DNA of 64,000 bases from Phlebotomus papatasi. Its lineage: Eukaryota > Arthropoda > Insecta > Diptera > Psychodidae. The stretch lies in the NCBI RefSeq assembly GCF_024763615.1, contig NW_026604839.1:1-64000 (forward strand). The letters are read 5' to 3'. Under the pieces are notes generated by a model. That model was given only the letters and a program-made list of their open reading frames with translations, had not been told where the DNA came from and ran no database searches. Of this stretch, positions 1 to 11,720 are shown piece after piece. How positions within the stretch are numbered: the first letter of the stretch is position 1; every line of letters starts with the position of its first letter. A program made the position numbers and the translations under genes.

Positions 1-3000
1 ATACATGAGTGAATTTCATTTACATTTAGTAGTTGTAAAGTGCACTAAACTACTCCTGTATTGGATTTCAAAGCTTCCGGCCCAATTCAGAAGCATTACA
101 TTATTGTATTGTGAATTAAAGGGATGTACGTACATCAACACATAAAATGGGTTTATGTTATTATTTTATTATTATTGCTATCGCGAATAGGTCTATTATT
201 ATGTATAGAATACCACTTTTTCTAACAGAATGTTTTTAATTAAATACATTTAGTACAACGCGTCCTATATTCCTATCGTGTTACAAATGATTTTACGATG
301 AATCAATAGCTGTAATGTTGTTTTTACAATAGTAATAACAATTGTTACGAGCTATACAGAATCATGTAAGTATATTCCTGTTCTAATATTATGGTATGAA
401 GAATAAAGTTATAGGGGTATGTTTAAATTCGCATTGAACTGCATGAATCTGCCCCATTTTTCTCTAATTTATTATTTTTTATAAGGAATAAAACACTGGT
501 AAAAATGTGATCCTTTGCAAAGGATGGATCGCATTAACATGTTCTGTTATGATAAATTTGCGTGCATTCAATAATTGAAATTTGTTGCATCCTTTACAAA
601 AGAATCAAATTTGAATCAATTTAGGGTAAATTAAGCTAATTCAAAACCTGCTCCAAATGGAAATTTTTCGCTATTCCAAATGGAAACGTCATTGTTTTAA
701 TGATAAATACAGTATTAAATTATTATATTTATATATTTTCTATACCACAGTTTCATTATTTAGTTCATTTTGCTCCAAATAAAGCGAAAATCCATGCATC
801 TTCACAAATTTTAATTTGTTAATTTCTCAGAAAAATTAAAAGTGTACCTTCTAACTATCGATTTTTTCATCGATCGACCATGTTTTCCAATGAAAAACAC
901 AACGAGATGACTGTTGTTTATTCATTTTGTTTAACATTTAATGTCATATTTCTGGCTAATTTTAGTTAAATTAAGTGCTAATCTTTATTGTTAACGGTAC
1001 GTATTTCAAATGAAATAATTACTTATTTCGAGAACAAAAAGGGTTTTTCTAAAGTGTCTGTTAATGTTTCAATAGGAAATCCCGGAAATATGATTTTTTT
1101 GGAGAGATTTTCCTATTGTTTTATGTGGAAAAGGAGAAAAGATCAGGAATAAGAACAAATCCTGCACTCAGGAGCAACTCAACAGGGTTTTGGAAGCCTT
1201 TCGTCGCGGTTTCACTTACACTGTTTGTCTCCAATTAGAAACTTTCCCTTGTCCCCATTTGGATTAATTAGTTTCCAATAGTAGCATTTTACGCTCGCTT
1301 ATTTTTCTTGTATTTAAGAAGTTTTCAAATTATATCTAAAGAATTTTCACTAAACAGTAACATTCTAGAAGAGTCAAGGAGAAAATTTATGTAATTCTCT
1401 TTAGAAAAAATATGAACTTAATGTGTTGAATCTTCTGTAAAAGTTAAAGCGTCTGGAAATGGTTTTGAATTAGGACATTTACCCTAATCCTTTTATTTCT
1501 ACAAGTGAATTTTTAAAAGGTTAATTCAAATAACCTAGATACCACTTAAATCTGAGATTAAAAAAAAAGATTTTAGATTCTTGCAAAATATTAAAAACCA
1601 ATTAATAGTATTCAATATTGAGTTGAAGATTTACAATGCTTTCATTTATCACAAGTGCATTTGCAAATTATCAAAATTTTGAGGTTTGTGAGGTCTTAAT
1701 GAAGTATGACATATTCACTTCCGTTTACATCTTATGCCCTGTTGTGTTTTAAGATTAAAGTTTAAAGAAAGTTATCAGTTTAAAATTAAAGATGTCTATG
1801 TCTATAAATAGAAGAACACAATTAGTTCTTAAAAGCAGATTTACCAATTAAAATTTTCAATAATTTAACTGAGAATTTATTGACTTGTTTGTAAATTAAA
1901 TAAAGCTTCGAACATTATCAATAAATATAATTTATTTATCTTCTCTAATATGCAATCAAAAATTTTCAATTGCAAAATAACTATATTTGTGGAAACCTGT
2001 GTTTGCGTTAGGAGTTTAATTTAGGTAGAGAATTGAGTTCTTGATGGAACTCAATGCCTCTAATAAATTGGATTGGGTAAATAAGGATTGAGAGCTTTCA
2101 AATTGCAAAACAGGAATATACATCATGTGCACAATCTATGCATTTGGAAAATTTATTTTCTCTAAAGGGAGAAAAGATGGTGATATGAAGAGTCTGGCTA
2201 AGGAAAATCAAGAACATCCTCGCCCATCATATTCTCTGTAGGAGTTTTTTTTCACAAAAATGATGTAGAAACTTGATTGATGATCATGACAGCTTTAATC
2301 GAGCTTCTCACCCTGACGTACTTTGTCTTTGAAAATTTCTCTCTTTTTTTGTGTAGAAGACATAATAAGAGCATGTACCATCAACTGGTTGGTCAATTTT
2401 CTTTAAACACTAATATATTTAATAATGATTGTGCATGATGTCGACAAGAATAATGTAAAAATTGATTGAAATTGTGGTTATTTGCATTGTGTTTTTGGAC
2501 ATCGTATATGAAAATCTCTCAATAAACAATTTCTAAATATTAATTTTAAAGAGAGGAAGTAGTTTATTTATGGAAACGAACAAAAGTGGATCTCACACCA
2601 CTGTCCTTCCTGGCGGCAGCACTCCTAAAACTTTGCTAGTCATTATTGAACAACTTTCTCGTTTGAAAGTTATTTTCAATCTAAATACTATCATGGACGA
2701 GGCTTTCCAACACAAGAGGGGACCTCATCTAACTGAGAATGATTTATTTTAGTCCCATGAACCAGCTTCATTTATTGATTGGGAATCTGTCTGTTTATAA
2801 TACATATGGCACTTGACTTGATTCTATTTTTCACCAGGAAAATGTGGAATTTTTTTCTGTCCAACAACACATCTCTAGTACCCATTTCAATCCGCTTTGA
2901 TCACTCAATCAACTCTGAAATACATAAATACTATGTTTATATAAATATAATAAGTGAGAAAAATCACGCGGGCTCCCTAAGAATTTCAACAACGCCACTT

Positions 3001-3633
3001 GAAGACTATTAGTGTTTCTTTTCCGTTCCCAAGTTTATATTTTTTTTTCTAGAGGGCTTATCGAAAGACCATAAAAATTGGTTTTAGCATTCTGAGAGCA
3101 AGGTCAGAAAAAAAGCTCAATCAGCTCAATACACTTAATTAAGCATGGTGTAATTAGTAAGAATCAGTGGCTAATAATTTCTAATCTCTTTTTTTCTACG
3201 TCGATTAAGCGATAAAAATAAACTGATTACACCTTTTCTATAAGAACACAATTAGAAATGAATTAGGGAGAAGTGAAAATATAACGTTTCAGAAAAGTTT
3301 TATTAATGGAAAACTAAGGTGGAAAATAAACAAACCTCAGAATGGGGTTGAAAGTGAGGATTTTATGAACTGAAACATAAAAGTGGCTAAGTTTATGCTA
3401 TACAAGTCCATTCTTCTGTGTTTTGAATGGATAATGGAGTATAATGGAGTTTTCTGACTAATATTCACTTAATAAGATCCAAAATTATAGCTTGAGGAAA
3501 ACTACTAGAATACTGCAGAATAAGAAATGAGCATTTTACGAATACACAAATAGGGTACAAGGGGTAATTTGAAATCATTTCTATATTAGATTTTTGAGTT
3601 TTCTTCACTGTCTTTGAAGAGGAAAATAAGAAC
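1..3633. other. AT-rich DNA with no recognised gene
   Basis: The sequence is AT-rich with homopolymer runs. Two short open frames (2570-2752 and 2779-3012, plus strand) have no recognisable domain, no matching neighbours and AT-driven composition, so I do not call them genes. I saw no terminal inverted repeat or RNA gene here. It could be intron or intergenic DNA. Confidence 0.6.
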
Positions 3634-3853
3634 TAGGGGAATGTTGGTAAGGTTCGCACAGAGTGAACCTTCAAACAACGCAAATTTTCTCTTTGTTTGC
3701 AAAGAGCTAGTGCGTCATTTCTTAGCCAAAAGATAGATAATTATTAAGGCCATGAAATGAGATGAGAAATGGTAAGTCAGCTCTTTGCAAACAAAGAGAA
3801 AATGCGCATCGTTTGAAGGTTCGCTCTGTGCGAAACATGCCTACATTCCCCTA
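3634..3853. mobile_element. 220-bp MITE with TAGGGGAATG ends and near-palindromic arms
   Basis: The left end reads TAGGGGAATGTTGGTAAGG and the right end is its imperfect reverse complement finishing CATTCCCCTA. The inverted arms continue through a segment reading GTTCGCACAGAG and, further in, a tract containing CTCTTTGTTTGCAAAGAG on one side and its complement on the other. Terminal TA dinucleotides fit a TA target duplication as in Tc1/mariner-type MITEs. It has no coding capacity. The ends match a group of elements spread over the window, but the subterminal sequence is its own. Confidence 0.8.
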
Positions 3854-4257
3854 CAAAGAAAAGTACTCTTGATTGTAAGACTTGCACTTCTTCATGGTGT
3901 TTCTTTTTTCTTTGATCATCTTAAGCAATGAGAAAATCTCAAAATTCCAAATCAGGAATGACTCCGAATTACCCCATTAAACCCTAACTTTTAATTTACC
4001 ACGCTAAATTCAAACCAGGTTGGCTTTAGTCCAATGAGTTTGTAGTACATTCTGTGTATTGCAATAAAAAATTCAGAGTGAATTTAAAAAATTTAGTTTA
4101 TTTTTAAATTTTTCGAAAAGAAATACTTCAATTTACAAAAAAAGAAAACAAATTTTAGGCTTAGAGAAGACTGGGGCACCACCGAACACAGCGATTTTTA
4201 ATCAGATATTAGGCTTAACGGCTTAAGAGGGTGAGATATCTATGAATTCATAGATAC

Positions 4258-5117
4258 TACACTCAATCCCGGTATTATGCACATTTTCGGGACCGAAAAA
4301 AACGCGCGAAATGGCATTACGCATCGAGAAAAAATTGCATAACCGCAGGGGCTTTCCTTTGAATAAATCGGGCGTAGAACGAATTTCGCGCGGAGTAAAA
4401 GTAGTTCAAACAAAAAATTCAACTGTTTAGGGTAAGTGTGCCAAATTCCGGCCACCTTTTTTTGTTCCTCGAATTTCCATGCATTTTTAGATTTTACATA
4501 CTCTAGAGATTATACAATGCAAAAGAATGACAAAAATGTAGCTTCGACAAACGAGATGACATGAAAAAGGCATTGGAAGAATTTCTGAAGGGCAATGAAC
4601 TATGAGAATGAAGGTGGCCGAAATAGGGCAACAAGCTTTGTTCACATTTATATTCATTTTAAAATGTATTAAGAATGATTTTAAAGTAAATAAAGACGAT
4701 AAACTGTCTACAAGGTTCTAAGCAATACTCTTTAAGTAGAAGGAATAAAAAATCAATTTCTATTAAAGATATTACATTTTAAACTTGAGACTTTGACGCT
4801 TGCATACAACTATGCCGAAATTTGGCACACTTACCCTAATAGATGCATTACAAACAGTACTTTTTAGGCAGAGTTCTTCAATAAATAGGTGGAATATTTA
4901 AAAAATTTACCCTAATAAAATAAATTAAAGTTTTATTCTGAAAAAGTAGGAAAATGTTTTCAAATTTCCCGCGTCGCAACATAGTATACATATTCTTGCG
5001 TATTTCAAAAATCAGTTCATAAATTGACTCCTAATGGTAGGCAAATTTGCATAATTGTATGTGCATAATTCCGTCAGGTGCATAATCCCGAAGAACTTAA
5101 TGCCGGGACTGAGTGTA
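4258..5117. mobile_element. Nested inverted-repeat element with TACACTCAATCCCGG ends
   Basis: The left end reads TACACTCAATCCCGGTATTA. The right end reads AATGCCGGGACTGAGTGTA, its near reverse complement. GTGCATAATCCCG-like subterminal phrases repeat inside both ends. It lies in the middle of the ACTGGGGCACC-type element and itself contains a third element at 4428-4838. There is no coding capacity. Superfamily is not assigned; TA at both tips suggests a TA-targeting transposase. Confidence 0.65.
4428..4838. mobile_element. 411-bp innermost MITE, GTGTGCCAAATT..CGGC family copy 1
   Basis: The ends are TAGGGTAAGTGTGCCAAATT on the left and the reverse complement at 4818-4838 (CCGAAATTTGGCACACTTAC, then CCTA). 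Related copies lie at 58071-59125 and 36934-37703. They share an internal block: an aggtggccgaaata phrase, an AAATAAAGA phrase and CATACAACTATGCCG near the right end. This is the innermost, hence youngest, of a three-level nest. It has no open frame of note. Confidence 0.78.
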
Positions 5118-5513
5118 TAGGGATGCTTGTCCACTGAAGAAATGATAGTTCATATTCTAAGTAGTTTACAAATAGAAATCATGATCGGTGATGCCCCAGT
5201 TTCCCTATGTTTTTCACTTGCTTTTGTTAGAAAAACGGTTCCAGGCGTTCCATGTAATGAAGTGATTACGAACTGACATAATTTTCATTCGAAATTTAAT
5301 TGAATTTTTCTTTCGTCATATTGAACCATCTTTCAAAATCTTTAAATTGGATTAAAACGATTATGACCTGATTAACATAGAAAAAAGCATAATAAAGAAA
5401 CTACAGAATATGCTCGAATCCTTAGAGTGTAACAAATAATTTTCAACAATTAATATTCTTTAGGATACGGAATTCTTCTATTAGCTTCAGACCTATAGCT
5501 TAGGACCTAAATA

Positions 5514-6261
5514 CACTCAGGCTGATTCTCCAGAACATTTAGCCTGTAAAATTTGGCAGTAAATATTAATCCAAAACTGCCATACACTGAGCCTAAGAGC
5601 TTAGAAAAACCAATTAGATGTCTCTTCTCAGAGTAATAAAAAAATCTTTGGTTAAAAAATCTGGACAGGTTTTTTTATGTAAAATAATTTTCCTCAAATG
5701 GAATAAAATGAGTTTTATTTAACAAATAACACCTCACTTTTATGTAACGGATTCAATAATTTCACGCTTTTCTAATTGATAGCTCGTTATAAAATTGATG
5801 TCGAATCACGTGGGGTTCACCAAAAAATCGGAAAAGATATTCTCTTCCTTTTGTGGAAGAACATTTTTTATAGTGGCCCTCGCTAGTTGGAAATCTAAAA
5901 GGAGAGTTCAAGATGTACTTACTAAATGAAATCCTCAGACTCGAGCTTTTCACTGGTTATGGCAATTTACTTTTTCACTCCCTAGTACTGTATTTTATCA
6001 CTAGGCACGCTTCACTCCAGTTCTTTGCCAAAAAGGTCACCCTGGCCCTAAGAACTGTTCACCAGTTTTTTTTTTACCCTCTTTAGAGCAAATAAAAAAC
6101 ACATGCAATGAGGAAACTCGATTACATTTCAATTTTTAAGATCGCTTTATTTTTTCTTAAAAAATATTCCAGCGCGTTCCCTCTCTGTAGTATTACTCCG
6201 AGAGTCTAGTTCCTTACTGCCAAATTTTACAGGCTAAATATTCTCGAGGATCAGCCTGAGT
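5514..6261. mobile_element. Element with ACTCAGGCTGATTCTC inverted ends
   Basis: The left arm begins ACACTCAGGCTGATTCTCC and continues through ACATTTAGCCTGTAAAATTT. The right arm, at about 6218-6261, reads CAAATTTTACAGGCTAAATA and then GAGGATCAGCCTGAGT, giving an inverted repeat of roughly 45 bp. The centre (about 650 bp) has no recognisable ORF. A derivative made only of the two ends is present at 26201-26274. Superfamily is not determined. Confidence 0.62.
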
Positions 6262-6394
6262 CTTTTTGGACTTTTAGCCATATGGCTTAACTCCTCTAAT
6301 TTCTTATTAGGCAAGACTTTAAAGAAATGGTGGCTAGGATTACTGTATATTGAAATGTTGGTATGATCCACTCAATATCAAAAAAATATTAAAA

Positions 6395-7090
6395 TTCTTT
6401 ATTACATAAGGGGTCAAAATTCCGAAAAAACAAAATCCGGAACAGTTGAAACACGAAAAGCCAAAACCCTGAAAGCCAAAATCCAGAAAAATCAAAATTT
6501 TGAAGAGAAAAAAATCCCGAATAAGTCAAAATCTTGAAAGCTAAAATCCAGAACGAGTTGAGATCCCGAAAATCCAAAATCCCGAATAGTCCATGTCTTG
6601 AATAGTCAAAATCTGGAATGGTCCAGAATTCCGAAAAGCTAAAATCACAACCAGGTTAAAATTCTGAATCGTGAATGAGTCGAAAACTAAAAGTTGGCTG
6701 TGTTCAATGTCCGGAGTAGTGCCTTCCTGGCTAAATCCTGTGATTCCCTGGTGTTTCCTCATTAGGAGCGGAGGAACTAAAATACGACAATTTTCAGAGA
6801 CAATGTTCATGATTTTCACCACTGAGGAAGGCGCGTTGTTAGCGTCGAAAGCTTTGGCAAATATCTACGTGTTTTTCTTGTCTTGAAAGGATAGACAACT
6901 CTGACGTAACCAGAGGAAGTTTTCATCTTCCTATTTCCAATACGAAAACTAAAAAAGCCAAGATCCTGAATAGGCCAAAATTCCAATTAACCAAAATCTC
7001 GGACGGGTCAAAATCCTGAAAAATCAAAATCCAGAATGGGCTAAAATAGGAAATCCCGAATTTGCCAAAATCCAGAATGATCAAAAAAAA
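6395..7090. repeat. Degenerate minisatellite of AAAATCC-CGAA units
   Basis: Short units of about 15-20 bases of the type CCAAAATCCCGAATAGGC recur many times at 6395-6690 and 6945-7090, and an outlier lies near 7195-7240 in the opposite sense. Units differ by substitutions and small indels. A non-repetitive insert of about 250 bp (6690-6940) separates the two blocks. Open frames over the array (for example the minus-strand frame rich in F, S, G and L) are by-products of the periodicity. Function is unknown. Confidence 0.75.
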
Positions 7091-7661
7091 TCATGAAAGA
7101 GACGAAATTATACGTGTGTTACAATGTGTGAAATAATTTTCCAAAACACACAAAATTTCCCTTTGCCTCCAACAAGCGCGGGAGTAATCGAGTCGAACTC
7201 TTAAAAACCGGGATTTTGGCTTTCGGAATTTTGACCGGGACACACTTGGTTTAATATTACCATTCAAAATCACTTGGCTAAAGGGCGTGAAAAAAAAGCT
7301 CAATTAAACTACTCTATTATTCCTCACATGCCTAATAAAAAAAAATTGAATAAAAATTAGATTAGATTTAAGAGATATGTCAGAAATTTAAAGAAAAATA
7401 AAATATCTTCAAAAAATGAAAACTTATAAAGAAGAGTTATTAATTATTCCTAACAGATATCCAAGAATCGCTTATCTGCAAATTTCACTAAAATATGTCA
7501 TGTGAATACACTTTACATTAAAGGATACGTTCTCTCATCTTGTCCCTCATTGAGTACGAACAATTAAATAAGAGTCTGTTGAAAATAATAGGAAGTTAAG
7601 CAATGTAACTTTTCCTAAAATAAATAAAATTTTTATTTTATGTTGGATGAGACATACAAAT

Positions 7662-8979
7662 AACACGGTGCGACAAAATTTACCTTTTTGTGGGTGTCTT
7701 TGACGAGAGTGCCAAATCTTGTTAGAGGGTCATTTAACGACCTCAAATCTGCAATCCGTTTGTCCGGGTCACCTCTAGATTTTTTTGAAAAAGCATTTTT
7801 TGTTTTTTGCTGTTTTATAAAATTCAAAAATTCATATCTCCGGTTCTAATTATCCGGTGGTAGTCACATAAAGCTAAACTGACGCGTAATTTCATCCTCT
7901 ATAACTCTTGTGAACATATCAAGCATCTACGATGAAAATGAAGTATATTTTTTAAAGTTTTTTTGAAAAAGGGCACCTAAAATGGTGCATTTTTCTGTGT
8001 TTTTTCCATCTTCTAGTAATTTTCCCACTTTAATAGAACATTTTATATGTCAAATAACTATGCCTAAAAGTTAGAGAATTTAATATTCTTTCATATCTTT
8101 TTGGTTTAAATTTTCTATCCTAATTCGTTTATTCACAATAATTTATTGAAAATAAAATGCATTATTATAAAAATAAAATCTCTTATTATATATAATTATT
8201 TGGTATCTTTGTCTAACCTACTGAAGAGCATTCTCTTTTGCACTCTCACTTACACATTTCATATAAAAAGAGGCGAAATGAAAAAAAGAGACGTATATAG
8301 AAATAAAGAGAGAAGAATAGTTTTTTGGCACTCATAACAGCTATTCTTCTCTCTCTATTTCTAAATACGTCTCTTTTCTTTCATTTCACCTCTTTTTATA
8401 TGAAATTTGTAAGTGAGAGTGCAAAAGAGAATGCTCTTCAGTAGGTTAGACAAAGATACTAATATAATTATATATAATAAGAGATTTTAATGCACTTTAT
8501 TTTCAAGAAATTATTGTGAATAAACAAATTATGATATAAAATTCAAACCAAAAGAAAATGAAAGAATATTAAATTCTCTAACTTTTAGGCATAGTTATTT
8601 GACATATAAAATGCTCTATTAAAGTGGGAAAATTACTATAAGATGGAAAAAACACTGAAAAATGCACCATTTTAGGTGCCCTTTTTCAAAAAATCTTTAA
8701 AAAATAAACTTCATTTTTATCGTAGATGCTTGATATGTTCACAAGAGTTATAGAGGATGAAATTACGCGTCAGTTTAGCTTTATGTGACTACCACCGGAT
8801 AATTAGAACCGGAGATATGAATTTTTGAATTTTATAAAACATCAAAAAACAAAAAATGCTTTTTCAAAAAAATCTAGAGGTGACCCGGACAAACGGATTG
8901 CAGATTTGAGGTCCTTAAATGACCCTCTAACAAGTTTTGGCACTCTCGTCAAAGACACCCACAACGTGTCGCACAGTGT
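7662..8979. mobile_element. 1.3-kb foldback element with arms of about 650 bp
   Basis: The sequence from about 7662 is repeated in reverse complement down to 8979, with the turning point near 8326-8340. The ends read CACGGTGCGACA on the left and TGTCGCACAGTG on the right. The left arm has an extra short segment near 7673-7685. Arms differ at scattered positions, so this is not a fresh duplication. Each arm contains the same open frame of about 45 codons (minus strand near 7690-7827, plus strand near 8825-8960), differing at few residues. It resembles no family I know and carries no start context, so I do not call a gene. Confidence 0.75.
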
Positions 8980-10883
8980 AATTTATGAGCAACAAAACTG
9001 CTTTTGTGCTACTGTAAGTTTAACAAAGTTCATTTTGTTATTCTGTCGAAATGATGTGGAATACTTTAGTGATATTTATTGCAATTGAATTTGGTGTTAC
9101 CCCCAAAAATGTCAATTTGACCAAAATTATCACAAAATTCAGGGTAGAATGAAATAAATGTGTTGGCGGAAAGAGATTCATGAAATACTTAAGACGTTTG
9201 TATTAGCATTTATATTAGATACTTTGCATTTATTTTGAGTGCAGAAACTCAGCTTAAAATTGAATGTGGAACTTTTGTGACAGATAGACAAACATTGCGA
9301 CACTAGAGAGCTTCCGTAGTATGGTGGAGAAGTGGTACCTAAAATGGCAATAAAGCTAGAGAGCTTTAAGTCCAGGAGGAACTTAATGTTCCCAAGCATG
9401 GGCGAAGAAGATTATTCTCTTCTTAAGTATCATGCACTATTACTGATTTTTAGATCTTGTTTGTACTTGTATGGCAAATTAGATTGAAAGTTGTAAATGT
9501 TGGAAGCTTTTTTTCACGTTATCCATTCAAAGTGAAATGCCATTGGTGCAATTTTCATTCGCCTGCGGAAATTCGATTATATTGAAAATAGCGACAGAGG
9601 AAATACATTTAAGAGCTTTTTATTTAATTTTCCATTAAGCAATTTATGCAGGAAAGTCATTTAGTATTCGCCACGTTGTGTCCGCCCACCAATTATTTCA
9701 ACATAAAGATCCTTATATTTTTTTTCCATCTTTTACACCACTCCTCAGGAATTTCCGCCTCAAGCACAAAAGCACGTTCATATTCAGAGAAAATCAGTCT
9801 CAATGCGCTATGTCGGAGTAAAATGAAAGAACAAGGCGGAAAACTGCTTTTTCATTTCGTCAGTGAATAGTGCTGTTTCTATTGAGCTTTTCCCATCATT
9901 TCCAAGCATCTCTAGAATATATGCATTTGGTGTTGAAGTTAACGTTTCTATTCCTTTTCATTTAGTACAGCGGCTGTGATTATTCCGCTTTTCCCTTTTT
10001 TGTTTTTAATATTTGAAAACTTTCTAAAATGCGATTAAAAACCCACATGTTATGATTTACATTGGTTAAAGCTGAAACTTTTTGCCTATCGTTAATCCAC
10101 TAACCTAAATTTTACTTTTTTTCGTATACAGGTCGAACATATAATTTATCCACAAAATATGGAATATAGAAAGTTTGGTATGTACATTAAACAGTTTTTC
10201 CAACTTTGCTTGAAATTTTGCACTCAGGTCTCACATTAGCATAGTAATATAATTGTATACTATACATAACACTATTTAACTAGCAAATTTAACATTAATT
10301 TGTTTTAGTTTCAAAATAAAATTCAGCCATATCAACTCGAGGCCAATAAATGGCTGTGGGTATTTTCGTTAGAATTTGCTGCTGAACAAAATTATCCTAT
10401 ACGTAAAATTTTAATTCGTAAACCACCTGAAAGGGATTGAACGATATGCAAGGTGCTCTCATGCGGTTTTGCCGCTCGAAACCTATTGCATCAGCATTGA
10501 ATACTTGAAAATGTGCTTTTCACTATAAAATGTCAATTAAACCAATTAAACTTGTAAATGAAATGCAGCTTTAGAACAGGCAGATAGTCGGTTTTAGTCA
10601 TCAATACCAATCACAATCTAATTTACGTCACACAAGTTTTGAGAATATTATTAGGACTATAGATTCTAAATTCTAAAAAAAGCAAATAAAACTTTCCAGC
10701 AGATTCCACATATAACATTTTTTAAACTCTGCTGAAAACCTACAATTTACTGCTTCTTAATGAATAAAATGATTCGAATAAGTACAGTATATTTTTATCA
10801 GGAACATCTTTAAGCAAATTTGAGTCATGAAAGAACTTTAAGTCCCGACTATAAATTTGTCTTCATAAAATTTCATAAAGAGA
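8980..10883. other. AT-rich DNA with no recognised gene
   Basis: I see no TIR pair, no RNA gene and no domain-bearing ORF. Open frames at 9178-9399 (minus) and 9646-9870 (plus) are short and give no recognisable protein. Confidence 0.5.
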
Positions 10884-11498
10884 TAGGGTAAGGGCTCATA
10901 ATTTTGACCAGTTTCTTATTTTGGACACCTTGAGGATAAGATTGGACACTTTGAGGATAAAATTCGACACTAAAAATAAATTGATTAAAATTATGGATTT
11001 TTAATCCAATATTTGATGTATAATGAATTCTATCTAAATATTTGTTCCTTTTTGGAAGATTTTAACACTAAATACGTTAAATTTTGAATATGATTTGAGT
11101 TGAAATTGCTTTGTTGAAAATTCAGTGTGAGCAATTCATTTTACAGTTCCTTTCCATTAACAGGAAGAGGATTTGGTAAGATTGGTTCATAAAATGAAGA
11201 ACAATGGGCATCCTGTTGAGACGGATTAGCTGTCCGAATTTACAGCCAAGTTGTCCAAATTAATAACCAGGTTGTCCAAAATTCGAGTCAAATTCACCTC
11301 TATATATCAATTCATTTTTAAACGTATTAAGACTAATTTTAGTAAAAACAAAGACAATAAACCCTTGCCAAGTTTCTAAGCAACCCTTCTGAGAAAAGAG
11401 TAACAAAATAAGTAAATTAATATTGAAAATATCGCACTTCAAACTTGGAACATCGAGGGTTATAAGCAGACTGCCCAAAATAATGAGCCTTTACCCTA
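10884..11498 (+). mobile_element. 615-bp TAGGGTAAGGGCTCATAATTT element, copy 1
   Basis: The left end reads TAGGGTAAGGGCTCATAATT and the right end is CAAAATAATGAGCCTTTACC then CTA. Inside are several spaced TTGGACA/TTGTCC phrases acting as subterminal repeats (for example around 10905-10975 and 11228-11275). A second copy lies inverted at 15641-16723. There is no coding capacity. Orientation is arbitrary: copy 1 is called plus. Confidence 0.75.
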
Positions 11499-11584
11499 AG
11501 GACGAAATATTCACCTTGACTATCTCCACAACCTATTCGAAAATTTAAAAAAATTAAGGGACGTTTCGAAATAAACCAAAAAAA

Positions 11585-11720
11585 CATTGCTTTGAAGGAG
11601 GTAGGCGAAGAGGAAGAATAATGTCCTATATAATATTGACTTATAGGGGGGTCATCGAAGTTCGGAAGTTGATATCTCTTACCCCTCGGCTTCTTATCGT
11701 GTCAAAATTGAAAAAAAATA
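11585..11720. repeat. Fragment of a dispersed repeat (ATTGACTTATAGGGGGGTCA)
   Basis: The phrase ATATTGACTTATAGGGGGG followed by TCATCGAAG and a GATATCTCTTACC segment recurs near 31230-31290 (ATATTGACTTGTGGGGGGG, TCACCAAAG). A weaker version may lie near 21815-21960. Ends are not defined and no ORF is seen. Confidence 0.45.

Larger units (their letters stand above)
4162..5207. mobile_element. Outer inverted-repeat element, short copy of the ACTGGGGCACC family, interrupted by a nested element
   Basis: The left end reads TTAGAGAAGACTGGGGCACC followed by ACCGAACACAGCGATTTTT. The right end reads GATGCCCCAGTTTCCCTA. The same outer sequence and the internal phrase TAGGGATGCTTGTCCA occur in the larger copy at 20146-21468. 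A different element (4258-5117) sits inside, so most of this interval is not original. No coding sequence was found. An open frame on the minus strand at 4240-4455 merely crosses the nested boundaries. Confidence 0.65.

Noticed and set aside
8146..8337. ORF at the centre of the foldback element as a transposase fragment
   Set aside because: Lysine/isoleucine-rich AT sequence with no catalytic motif; lies in an arm duplicated in inverse sense.
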